From Chlamydoabsidia padenii (Eukaryota > Mucoromycota > Mucoromycetes > Mucorales > Cunninghamellaceae), in contig JAIWND010000012.1 in NCBI GenBank assembly GCA_025330725.1, forward strand, positions 372,001 through 436,000: a stretch of 64,000 nt of DNA. Direction: 5' to 3'. The translations under genes were made by a program, and so were the position numbers. Shown here piece after piece: positions 12,820-22,926 of the stretch (positions within the stretch are counted from its first letter, which is position 1; each line of letters starts with the position of its first letter). The notes under the pieces were generated by a model. It searched no databases, was not told the origin of the DNA, and saw only the letters and a list, made by a program, of their open reading frames with translations.

Positions 12820-13814
12820 ATGAATTCTTCTTGGGCTTCGAACCTGGAGGCGAAGGTGGTAATTCTTGGTAGCCAAGGTAAAAAGACTAGGAATGGGACT
12901 AAATGAACTGACATTGATCTTATATATTAGGTGTAGGAAAAACGTCACTTGCCGTCCGTTACATCTCTAGAACGTTTGCTCCTTATTATACTTCCACTAT
13001 TGGGGCATCTTTTATGAAGAAAAAGTTGTAAGATTGTAATATGATTAACAATGCTTCATACCTGATTGACTTGCTAACTCTCTTTCTTTGTGTTGATTAG
13101 GACAGTGGATAATTGTAGAGTACGACTACAAATTTGGGATACTGCAGGACAAGGTAAAATGATCCAACTTTATATATTGTATACTAACACTTTGGGTGGG
13201 GGATGGATACTTATCTATTTGATGGTATTATAGAACGTTTCCGGGCAATGTCTCAACTTTACTATCGTGGGGCTCACGCAGCTTTATTGGTTTATGATAT
13301 CACATCACAAGAAAATTTTCTCGAACTACACTCTTGGATAGAAGGTAAGGCTGGGTGCTATGGATAGAAACACATGGGCATAAACGAACTCTCTAAAATC
13401 ATTGCTAACTTTTTCTTTTTCTCTTTTTAGAACTCAAACGCAACGTGGGTGATGAATTAGTGATGGTGGTGGTGGCGAACAAATTGGATTTGGAGTCACG
13501 CCGAGAAGTGACACTAGAACAGGCACGGGAATATGTCACGCGTACGCTTGGTCCAGATACTTTACTTTATGAAGCTTCTGCTAAAGATGACGATGGTAAG
13601 TATAATAGGAACATGTGAGGGTATATGGTTTATATAAAGGTACCAATGAATACTTTTAATACTCATAGGTACTATCGATGAAATTTTCTTGAATATGACA
13701 AGACACATACTGGATCGGAAACAATACTTACCTCGTGATCGAAAACACACCTTGGCACCAAAAATTGTAGACGAACAATCCAACAGGTCATCATCATGCT
13801 GTGGTATCTTTTGA
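12820..13814 (+). CDS. Rab GTPase, Rab5/Rab22 type
   Basis: This is a small GTPase of endosomal traffic. Six exons encode about 200 residues. The motifs are G1 GSQGVGKTS, switch I TIGASFM, G3 WDTAGQERFRAMSQLYYRG, G4 NKLD and G5 EASAKDDD. The C-terminus ends in CCGIF, a double-cysteine geranylgeranylation signal. TIGASFM with the RAMSQLYYRG switch II places it near Rab5/Rab22/Rab31 rather than the Rab1/8 group. The start is the ATG at 12820 (MNSSWASNLEAKVVILG), which gives the usual short lead before the G1 loop. Introns fall at the typical places before GVGKT and after WDTAGQ. The exact orthologue is uncertain. Confidence 0.9.
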
Positions 13815-14057
13815 TTCTATTAATATCATTCACTCCACCACAATATACATATAATTCATATACCTTTATTAGTACCATCATTCACACCGTCTCTTACACC
13901 CCACCCCCTTTTTTTTAATACATAGTGTTTTCTTTTAGTTATATTTTTTTTTTACCCATAGTTTATAGGCTTATCTCTTTTTAAATAAATGTTACCAAAC
14001 TTTTGATTCCTTGTCTCTCTACATAATCGACCTTTGACAATGTATCACGAACACAAG

Positions 14058-14069
14058 GCGGGATTTGAA
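14058..14069 (+). promoter_or_regulatory. GCGGGATTTGAA box, exact
   Basis: This is the distal of two exact 12-mers upstream of the cytochrome oxidase subunit gene, 295 bp before its start codon. Confidence 0.45.
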
Positions 14070-14248
14070 TTATCACAATGGAATACACAGCGTAGTATCT
14101 TTAACTTTACTTTATCAACAAGTACTAAAAGACAATAGTCAACAAGCATCCAAGATTTATCAATGGAACAATTGTATGGATTTGGCTGTAACGTGACCCG
14201 TAAGAGGGGAGTTCCTTCTCTTTGGCGGATTACAGCCATCGTTCATGA

Positions 14249-14260
14249 GCGGGATTTGAA
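14249..14260 (+). promoter_or_regulatory. GCGGGATTTGAA box in the COX4 promoter
   Basis: An exact 12-mer ending 103 bp before the COX4 ATG, on the coding strand. It is followed by an A-rich stretch. The same word stands at a similar distance before RAD17 (+) and, on the other strand, before PHO88. Confidence 0.5.
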
Positions 14261-14363
14261 AAAGTCGAAAAAAAAAATCAGTTGAAAAAAGTCAAAACCT
14301 TTTTGCTCCTGCCAGGGGTTCTTTTTTGTTTTTCTCTCTCTTTATCACCACACTCTCATTCTC

Positions 14364-15192
14364 ATGTTTGCTATTCGTCGTGCTGCTATTCGTGCTGCCC
14401 CTATGGCTGCTCATCCTACTATCAGATCATTTTCTGTCTTTGGTGCTCGTTTATGTAAGTACTAATGAATTATGGCGGTGATGGTGGTGGTGGTGGGGGG
14501 AAATCGAAACGATATGAGATAGTTATACTGGATACGATTGAAGATACGAAATAACAGCAACTACGACGCCGAATAGAACAACAATCTTTACAACAACAGC
14601 AACAACAACAACTCGATCGGATCACCTACATATATTATGTCTTTATAATCATATATGCTACAACTACCCTTATCGATAATGACAGGTGTTGGTACGGGCA
14701 GGATAATACTAACATCTGCTTAATTTTTTTTTTTTTTTTTTTTTAATAGCTGGTGTGGTGTCCTCCGAAACAGCTGAAAAGAACATTGGTCCTGGTGCTT
14801 CCGCTGGTACTGTGCCCACTGATATTGAACAATCCACTGGTTTGGAACGTGAAGAATTGCTCGCCAAGTTGGAAGGTCGTGAACTCTTTGATCTTGAACC
14901 TCTTGAAATGACCCACTTGGGTACTCCCAAGAACCCCATTGTCGTCAAGTCTCATGATGCTATTCGCTTTGTTGGTTGCACTGGTAAGCATAAAATAGAA
15001 AAACACAAAGATCATACTACTTGACACTCTTTTTTTTTTTTTTTTTTTTTTTATTGTATAGGTTACCCTGCCGAATCTCACGATACTATCTGGCTCTCTT
15101 TGGACAAGTCTCATGAACATGACCGATGCCCTGAATGTGGTTCCGTGTACAAGATGAACTTTGTCGGCTCTGAAGATGATCATCACCATTAA
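14364..15192 (+). CDS. COX4: Cytochrome c oxidase subunit 4 (mammalian Vb type), mitochondrial
   Basis: This is the nuclear-encoded zinc-binding subunit of complex IV. Exon 1 (14364-14454) encodes an Arg/Ala-rich matrix presequence beginning MFAIRRAAIRAAP. Exon 2 (14750-14983) carries TGLEREELLAKLEGRELFDLEPLEMTHLGT-type sequence, diagnostic of the family. Exon 3 (15062-15192) has the zinc site: GCTGYPAESHD across the exon junction and CPECGSVYKMNF near the end. The protein ends in DDHHH. The first intron is unusually long here (295 bp) and ends in a T/A-rich run; the second also ends in a long T tract. Length and motif order fit the family well. Confidence 0.95.
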
Positions 15193-15946
15193 ATAATCAT
15201 CCGATGCAAATATTCGCCAAATAAAAAGGTTTAGCATAGTAATTAATCTTATGGATGGTGGATTTAAACAGCGTAGACGATCTTCTTCTATATTATCATT
15301 ATTACCATTATCATTATTATAACCATCATCAACATCATCTATTATACATCTGACTTGACGTCCCCTTTACATGTTTACCTAATAAAGCTTCTTTTATTGT
15401 CTTTGTTGTCTCTCCTTATCATTGTTGGTCGATCCTCACCTCTTTATGTAATCATAATCTCCCTCGTTGTTAGTCAAATTGATGACTTTTGATGATATAC
15501 ATACTTATTTAGTCCTTGTAAGACAAAAAAAAAACCATCCAACTTGGGTGTTACCCCACTCTTTGCCTGATTCTACACTACTGAACAAAGGTACAGAGAC
15601 AGGTGTCAAAAAAAAAAAAACTTGGTCTACAACTTTGGGGGCATTGATGGCACCAAAAAGTCATCGATTCTACATTACAATACTAGTAAATTATAGGTCT
15701 TTTGATATCATGGAGAACGCCCCGTATCACTCTCAAGTCTTTGGTATGATCTTTTTTGATTGCGGAAATCGTGCCCAATATTAAAAGGTAATGTCACACC
15801 GCTTTCTTTATTTTTTAATGCCCGACCTGTCCATAACTTTTCACAGACGAGATTTTTTAGCTGATCCTTTTTTTTATTACTTTTGTTTCAACCATTCCAA
15901 TCCCCCCTCCCTTCTTTTTACCTCACAGATTGATGCATCTTTATAG
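15193..15946. other. Gap: COX4 3' UTR and promoter of the mucin-like gene
   Basis: Poly(A)-type AATAAA words lie near 15221 and 15380, followed by T-rich sequence. An open frame of about 100 codons starts at ATG 15480, but it is full of Lys runs from A tracts and matches no family I know. I do not call it a gene. Confidence 0.35.
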
Positions 15947-17096
15947 ATGCTGATCACTTACCAGTCCTTAATACTTGCCATCGTGGTGATTCTTCAAGTG
16001 TCTTACTGCTTGGGTAAGACAGTGAATTACAGTGAACAATCCTCAACTTTTAACACTCCCTTGTTTTTTTTCCTTCTATTTAGGTCACGGCAATAATCAA
16101 CATACCACCACCAGCACTCATACCATTACCACTCACCATACTCACCATACTCACCATACTCATTCACCTTCTTCCTCATCAACCTCCTCCACTCGACCCA
16201 CCAAACACCATTCTTACAAACACGGACATCGAAAGACAAAGACGCATTGTACCACCAAAACATTACACCCAAAGCCTTCCATTACTACTCACCACCATTC
16301 AACAGTAACAATAACACCTACTCCTCATACGACTGTCAAATGCTCTACCAAGGTGGTTTGGATCTATCCTACGCCCAAACACAAAGGATCAAGTCACAAG
16401 TCAACCACGAAGAAGAAGCATCATAAAAGCACCAAGGCGAAACACACTCCCACCAAGACAGCAAAACAGAAGCACACCACCACACCAACACCGGCCAAAG
16501 ATCATGGTGAAGATAGTCCTGTCCATGCTTATACGGAGGCCAATGTTGTCAGCACACCTAAACCTACTGCAGATGATCCGAACGAAGTGACGCCAACTGA
16601 ACAACCAGCTCCTACTTCCGATTCTAATGTCGCTACTGCTGCTGCTGCTGCTGCTGCTGCTCCCTCTGGATCAGGTGGTGGATCAAATCCCAACAATAAC
16701 TATATAGAAACCCAAGCAGTTGAAAATGATGGATCTACCAATAAAAGCCTTGGCCTGGGTCTCGGTCTCGGTGTGGGATGTGTGGCCGCTCTTGGTCTGG
16801 CTGGTCTTTTAGTCCACAGTCGACGTCGAAATCAACAACAAATTAGCGACACAACTCAACGTGGCGATCCTATGGATAATACAAGATGGCGACCTCAAAG
16901 CTTTATGGGTGTTGTGGCATCTGTCGTGGCCAAATTACCAAGATCTCCTTCACAGCGTAGTCAGGCTAGCAGTACGGTCAGTACTGGTATGGCGGTCGGA
17001 TCTGGGAATGGAGCTGTTGAAATCACCCGTCATCCTTCGACTGGATCTCCTCCTCCATTGGCCAGGGTAGATGAAGTGCCTCATTATCAATATTAA
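15947..17096 (+). CDS. Mucin-like single-pass cell-surface protein (hypothetical)
   Basis: This is probably a wall-facing or adhesive membrane protein, by architecture only. Exon 1 (15947-16013) encodes a signal peptide (MLITYQSLILAIVVILQVSYCLG), found only after splicing to exon 2 at 16084. The ectodomain of about 220 residues is extremely rich in Thr, His, Lys and Ser, including HTHHTHHTH repeats and a poly-Ala run, and should be heavily O-glycosylated. One membrane segment follows (LGLGLGLGVGCVAALGLAGLLV), then Arg-Arg-Arg stop-transfer residues and a cytosolic tail of about 95 residues ending HYQY. The His/Thr repeats could bind metal. No enzyme domain and no close family recognised; it differs from WSC sensors in lacking a Cys-rich head. 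Confidence 0.75.
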
Positions 17097-17971
17097 CCTT
17101 GCAGATCCCCCTCCCCTCTAGCTATAGGTTTTTTTTTTTTTACCCTATTCTTATACACTTTTTGATTTACTCTAATATTTTACCTTTTACTTTGTAATAA
17201 AATGAAAATTGTACTCTAGTTTTTAACCTTCATTGGTCTGGGATACGAAATAAAGTTTTATCTACTTCCGGTGTTTTATTAATTTGACTTCTGGGACGAC
17301 AAAAGTAACAACGTGGCAATTGTCTTTTAATGGTGATAGTCTAAATAAAGCTTTACTGACCTGTTTGCTAATCTGTAAGACCGGAATCGATCTTGTTTTG
17401 CATGGTGATTGGTTTTTTATTATGACCATCAACATTATGCTATGTGCTTTTTATTATCAAACTGTCAAATGAAGTGAACAATGAATGAATGTTCAGGATC
17501 AATATGGCTTGTACGACTCTTTTCATCAAGGCTAATCAAGATTGAAAGAGCGCCGTGCCAACGGTGTTTCAGAAAAATCGCCTTAAAGGTAGATTGACGA
17601 GGAACGGCGTTATATGGATGTACCACCAAAGTTTAATCCTATTTCTCACTTTTTGTGGAAATAAAAGAGATCGGATAAAAAAAGTCTTGACATAGTTTCT
17701 TATATAAGGAGTTACATTTTTTGCTGTGAAAGGGCTTTAAAGATAGGTCAGGCCCTCAATCATCTAATGCATTAAAAACAAAAATGAGATACGGCAGTCG
17801 GAGGACTGGCGGGATTTGAAAATGCATTGTTGCATGAACCATGATGTTTTAAACGTTGACTCTTTTTGTGGCAAGTCCATCATGCATATTTTCAAACACC
17901 GCTTGACCCCACCCCTTTTCTCTTTTCCTTTGAGAAATCAACAATCTTTCCTTATTCAAGTTTAAAGCTTT
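17097..17971. other. Gap between two convergent 3' ends
   Basis: The gap lies between the 3' ends of the mucin-like gene and the Cys-rich pseudogene, so it should not be a promoter. It still carries an exact GCGGGATTTGAA box at 17809, followed within 15 bp by TTGCATGAA, and TTCAAACACCGC near 17890. This is the same module as in the dispersed repeats. A 62-codon frame at 17284-17472 is not convincing. Confidence 0.35.
17809..17820 (+). promoter_or_regulatory. GCGGGATTTGAA box outside any promoter
   Basis: An exact 12-mer between two convergent genes, with TTGCATGAA close behind. Its position suggests it is part of a repeat module carried along with the Cys-rich gene duplications rather than a working promoter element here. 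Confidence 0.4.
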
Positions 17972-18463
17972 TCAATAGCATGAATCACCGATGCACTTTA
18001 GCCCAGGATCACAACCGACATCGTTATTACATACATATTTACCTCGAGAACTGCATTTCCCATTGATACAGCCAAATTCACACTGTATAACTGAAGTACA
18101 AGCGGCACCAATAGCACGATATTGACGAGAACCACATTTATGATTCTGACAAATATAAGCAAAGGCACATTCAGATGTTCTTGTACATGATTGACCAGCA
18201 TTACCTCTCAAGTCACACTTATTATAGTAGTAATTAGTTCCGCAATCACTATTTTTGGTACAGCTTCCACTGCCCTCCACTTTACAGACATCCAAACAAA
18301 TCAAACCAGAATTACAGTTGCCTTTCTGGCCAACACCATAGATAGGACCAGAGACAGGGGGACACATCGGGTCATTACAATCTTACTGAGTTTGAGTTTG
18401 ACAAGGCTCGATTAGTTTCTTTTGACCTGCGACAGTCAGTACCAGGAAAAAAACGATACACAT
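17972..18463 (-). pseudogene. Cys-rich secreted protein, copy A, broken by an in-frame stop
   Basis: Copy A is a paralogue of the intact gene at 18885-19379. The ATG at 18463 opens a short hydrophobic leader followed by GQKKLIEPC, matching the GQKKFNEPC of the intact copy. A TAA stop at 18385-18383 interrupts the frame about 26 codons in. Beyond it the frame is open for about 130 codons with the full Cys pattern (CTKNSDCG, CTRTSECAF, CEFGCINGKC) and the family ending LKCIGDSCY. A GTAAGA sits across the stop, but no acceptor in reach restores the frame. It is therefore a recent pseudogene, or a base error in an otherwise good gene. Function unknown. Confidence 0.65.
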
Positions 18464-18884
18464 CCATAGATGATCTCATAATATAAAAAGATAGTGTGAA
18501 AAAAAAAAAAAAGTGAATTCGTTTTTCAACGGAGGGACGGGGTTGAAAGTAGGAGGGTTTATGGACGTTGGCGTTTAAATATAATCACACATGAACACCA
18601 GGATGTTTTTATCGCAAACAGCCCCCCCACCCCTGAATAAAACTGCATAAAGCGGAGAAGAAAAAAAAAAGAAGCCATTGGCTTTTTTGTTCAAAACGAA
18701 TTTAGTAGGGAGATTGAGAGATCGCCATCGAGGTTTTAATTTTGAAACCCGCCGACCACTTTGCATGAATGTGTCCAACTTTTCTGTGAAGGGGGAAAAA
18801 AATCGGCGGCATTCGAATAATTTCAGGGGCGAGTAAAAGGAGACATCATTTATTTAGTGAGAATCTTAAAAAATAAATAATCTT

Positions 18885-19379
18885 CTAATAGCATGAACCA
18901 CCAATACACTTCAGTTGACCACCACATTCCTCATCAGTATAACAGTTATTGACAGCTTTATCTGTACATCTATTGTCTATACAACCAAATTGACATTCCA
19001 CTGTACTTTTACAAGGGGATCCCACCGGATTGTACGTTCTATCTGTGCACTTATTTTCCTTGCAAATAAGCGCTCCTTTGCATTGACTTATTGTAGTGCA
19101 AGGTGTACCCCAAGTTCCTCTAGTCGAGCATTTGTTGAGATAACAAAAACTGGCAACGCATTCACTGTCTTGAGTGCAAGCGTGACCATCCTCATATTTG
19201 CAAACTTGCTTACATTTCAGACCTGGTAGACAATCACCTTGAGGTTTAAACCCGCTCTTGCAGCGCTTTCCACCACAAGGACGTGGAGCAGAACAGGGCT
19301 CATTGAATTTTTTTTGACCTTGACCAGAAACAAACACAATCATCAATACGAGTGCGATAAAAAGTAGAGCTGTTTTCAT
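18885..19379 (-). CDS. Small Cys-rich secreted protein, copy B (intact)
   Basis: This is an intact single-exon gene of 164 residues. ATG 19379 opens a clear signal peptide (MKTALLFIALVLMIVFVSG). The mature part has about 20 cysteines in repeated small modules (PCGGKRC, CTQDSECVASFC, CTTISQCKGALIC, CKSTVECQFGCIDNRC) and ends LKCIGGSCY. The spacing recalls Dickkopf- or EB-type disulfide modules, but I recognise no named family. Longer translations reaching 19508 use a non-ATG start and would bury the signal peptide. Copies A and C on either side share the C-terminal signature and 3' flanks, so the cluster arose by tandem duplication. Role unknown; secretion is the only safe inference. Confidence 0.8.
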   Translation of the reverse strand: MKTALLFIALVLMIVFVSGQGQKKFNEPCSAPRPCGGKRCKSGFKPQGDCLPGLKCKQVCKYEDGHACTQDSECVASFCYLNKCSTRGTWGTPCTTISQCKGALICKENKCTDRTYNPVGSPCKSTVECQFGCIDNRCTDKAVNNCYTDEECGGQLKCIGGSCY

Positions 19380-19581
19380 TTTCAAATGTAGTTCGTGGAA
19401 AAAAAGAAAGAAAGAAAAAAAGCGATTATATAGCATTCGTGGATACATAAAAAGGGTTATGCAAGGCGTTTCCTGATTAGTCTTGGGCTCATTATGAACA
19501 CCCGCCAAGCTTAAACAAGGGCGAGAGCGAAAATTTACTGCTTAGTACATCCATCTTTACTCCTTTTCTCTCTCCTTTTTT

Positions 19582-19592
19582 CGGGATTTGAA
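19582..19592 (+). promoter_or_regulatory. CGGGATTTGAA box with TTGCATGAA partner
   Basis: An 11-mer match, followed after about 30 bp by TTTGCATGAATGTG. A diverged version of the same block (TTTTGAAACCCGCC ... TTTGCATGAATGTG) lies near 18736-18775. Both stand downstream of the 3' ends of Cys-rich copies, so the module was copied with them. Confidence 0.4.
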
Positions 19593-19781
19593 ATTCAAAA
19601 ACCGCCGATCATTTTGCATGAATGTGTCTTTGCCATTCAATTTGATACTCCAAGTACATTGAGGCCAACTTTTTTTTTTGAAGATGGAAAGAAAATACAG
19701 GATTTCAATAATTTCAGGGGTAAAAAAAGAAGACAATGATCCATAAACTATCAAAGCTACACAAACTAAAATCTAATAACA

Positions 19782-19976
19782 TCAACCACCGATACACTTT
19801 AGTTGACCACTACGAGAATTATCAGTGGTGGAATATCTAACGAATTGGCCTGTACATATGTTGAGTGTAAGAGTGATTTTGTTTTTGTCTTTCATTGTCA
19901 GCATGCATGAAGTGAGGTAAAAAGACGCGAATGCGAGCAGTAAGGAGTAGCATTCAATGGTAAGGGAGTTGAACAC
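19782..19976 (-). pseudogene. Cys-rich secreted protein, copy C, internally deleted remnant
   Basis: Only the end of the gene remains recognisable: SGQLKCIGG, then a TGA where the intact copy has TCA (Ser), followed by the expected TGC TAT TAG. A single base change therefore removed the last three residues. Upstream, a hydrophobic leader-like stretch (LLLAFASFYLTSC) is joined almost directly to the C-terminal part, so most Cys modules are missing and no proper ATG leads it. The 3' flank aligns with that of copy B. This is a dead copy. Confidence 0.6.
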
Positions 19977-20158
19977 ATGTAGTTTAAACGGCGACTGAGG
20001 AGTCAGTGATACAAGTTCTTTGCATCAATACTCATGTAACGCATAAAAAATGGTAAAAGATAATTTTTTATTGGAATGTATATATATATATATTAATTAA
20101 AGTAACAATAAGCATAACAGTAATAACACCTAGCCATGATGTCCAAAGAGGGAGTTGA

Positions 20159-22926
20159 CTACAGCGTTTGACACTGGACTACTAGGGCATACATGTACAT
20201 AGGTATAATGATGTTGTCGTTTTGAGCTGAGAAGGCTTCCAGCAAACCTACAAAAGATAATACAAACATAATTTGTTAGCGTCTTGTATTATACCCTCCT
20301 TTTTATTTTCTTACCTGTCATGGTCACCACAGCCAAATAATGTCCCCATTCCCTCCGACCAGCAGAAGCTACAAATGTCAGAGAGTCATCCAATCCTATT
20401 AATGTTGAGCTATAGGTGATGAAGAGCGCACTAAGGTACACAGCAATAATAAAAGTCAATGTTCCTTCCACCGTCTTCTTTGTGCCTGGCCAATGGAATT
20501 TGCCAAACCGTTTTCCAATCAGTGATGCCTTTATCCCAGTACCAAAGTGTTAGCTAATGTGGTACCCTCCTTTTTTCTTATAAACTTACCAAAGCGTCGC
20601 CAAATCCTAACGACAAGATCCCGGACATACTTGCAAAAGTGTTTGAGCTATACATAAAAAATAAAATAAAAAAATAGGTGTGAGTAAACCCCCAGCATAT
20701 ATCTCCTATTTACCTTGCCAGCCAGACAGGAATAGCACAGCCAATCAAAAGATATATATGACTTAGGATGACAGGCCCCAAATCACGACAATCGATGAAT
20801 TCCGTTAAAAACATATGGAGGTTTTTTCCATAAGGCCACACTGCAAAATAACGAAGGTATTCCAAATAGATGAATGCAGATAACGCAACACCGAAAGCGA
20901 GTTGAAGGAATGAGTTCTATGTATAAAGCGAAAAATCAATGTCAGTTTCATCCCAATTACTATTACCATCAATACACATTACCGCAAACAAGACACCGGG
21001 AATAAACATGACAACAGCCAGACCATGGAAGAGTTTCCTTTTTTTGTTGAGAGCAGAGGTGAGCTTTTTTGACTTGATTTGATTGGAGGAGGCAAAAAAT
21101 GCTTGTTGTTGCTGATCTTCTGTTGCAGGGAAATCCAATAGTAAGACCCAAATGATGACAGTAATACCAATGGCAATAACCCAGTACATACATAAGAAGA
21201 GGCGAGGAGGTGAAGAGAATAAAAATTCAAGTGTCCTATTTCAATTCATTCAAATTAATCTTTTTTTTTTAATGCCGCCATCCTATTTCTATTTTCGGAT
21301 TTATACTTACCACAAGAATGGATTCTGATTTAGCATGGCCGTACATATAGGACTAATCAAAAACACAATGATCAAAGCAGTGAGACAGTAAAAGGAGATG
21401 GCGATTATGACTTTATTCCGTTGTATATCATCCAAGGTACCTTCGGAAGTGGATGACCGCCAATAAGGTTTTTGAGCCAAGATACGGGATCGTCGCAATA
21501 ATGGATAAGAGAATAGACCAATGAGCATCATCCCCAATACAACAGCATGAATGAGAATAGTTTCAGGGCTTATTTCCTCCGAATTGATGTAATCAGGCAC
21601 CTTGTCACTATAAAACTAGGTATAAAAAGCCAAAAGTTAGTAAAGATTAGTTTCAATCAAGGTCGACATTCTTTCTTACCACTGAGTAAATCATTTCTTG
21701 AGACTTATGAACCGTGATAGCCGCACCTTCAGATATGACGCACATTTCACCTAATGTAAAGCATCTTTTCAATGTCACCACACAGAGATATAAAAACCAT
21801 TGGAATGCCGTTACCGATATAATGGTCATGATAATTGGAGTAGCACCGAGGACAGGAGTCAAATGAGTAAGTCGAGTGAAGAGGAAGGTGAAGATACCCG
21901 AAATGAGAATGCTAGAGACAAATAAGCCACGTTTTCGTATAATCCGTTTGACAGGGTGTAAGAATCCATCTGCTGAGACCAGTATAAGGAAGATCAGACT
22001 CATCACTAACACCAGTTCCAGTTTGGCTTGAGTCAATGCTGATAATACATTAGTATATGCTTTCAAATCACTCATCCATCCATCTTTTTTATTACCTATT
22101 CGTAGATTGTCAGTATCTCCTTGATGAGCAATGTCAATTAGTTGAGCGCATGCCACCATAGAAGGAAGCAAGACACCACAAAGAAGACCATCATCAGCAT
22201 CTGATCTAATACAAAAAAGATTAATCATCCTGCTTACTTTATCACACATACACACATCCCCCCCTTTTTTTTTTTTTTTTTTTTAATATTACCTACCTAA
22301 AGGCAGCCCTACTTGCACCAAATATTCGATTTGTAGGTGGCATAGCCGATAAAGTCGCATTGTTCAATTTGGATCCCTTGATACTGTGTTGCATGGAATG
22401 ATCACCGTCCCCAAAATGCATTGTGACAGGAGATGTTGAGGAATCATCGGAAGACCCTTCCGTAGAAGATTTATCAGGTGTGGCACCATATTTGGATTTC
22501 TTTGTGCGGGAAAAAGCATGACATATACTTAAACCCGTTAATATCAATATTACCCAAGCTAAAAAGACATACACAAAAGAAGAATGGGAGTTAGTGTGGT
22601 TACCAGTAATTGTCTCTCTCTCTCTCTCTCTTTTTTTTTTTTTTTGTCTTACAAAGTAAACCACCGGAAGTAAAAGATGAGCCAGGTAAAGAGACAGTGT
22701 GATACATTGACCAGAGGAATGAAATGAGCCAAATTAGTCGTTCAATAGGTGCCATACCCAGGGTATCAAAAGGAGGAAGGAGGTCAGATGATAGTCGAGA
22801 AGAGGCCAATAGACTAGGCTTTTTGCGGTGGAGAGACTGGGCACGTCGTCGTCGAATAATGTCTTTGGTTTGAGCATCCTCTACAGAAGACGAAGATGCA
22901 AAGCCTTCGTCATATTGCAAGTCCAT
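20159..22926 (-). CDS. Dolichol kinase
   Basis: The enzyme makes dolichyl phosphate from dolichol with CTP in the ER membrane, feeding N-glycosylation, O-mannosylation and GPI synthesis. About nine exons encode a polytopic protein. The C-terminal catalytic half is diagnostic: KRKLFHGLAVVMFIPG, RYFAVWPYGKNLHMFL, TEFIDCRDLGPVILSHIYLL, then GFGDALASLIGKRFGKFHWPGTKKTVEGT (CTP-binding loop), and the ending LEAFSAQNDNIIIPMYMYALV. The N-terminal part is less conserved, with several hydrophobic segments and a basic cytosolic lead. The start is set at ATG 22926 (MDLQYDEGFAS); longer readings begin at TTG. An upstream exon cannot be excluded. Confidence 0.92.

Larger units (their letters stand above)
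13815..14363. other. Gap: Rab 3' UTR and COX4 promoter
   Basis: T-rich 3' UTR sequence is followed by the COX4 promoter, which carries two exact GCGGGATTTGAA boxes 191 bp apart (14058 and 14249). The 64-codon minus-strand frame at 14045-14239 overlaps the first box and shows no recognisable protein features. Confidence 0.45.

Noticed and set aside
15480..15784. Open frame of about 100 codons downstream of COX4
   Set aside because: Lys runs come from A tracts, no domain or signal is visible, and it lies in 3' UTR/promoter DNA.
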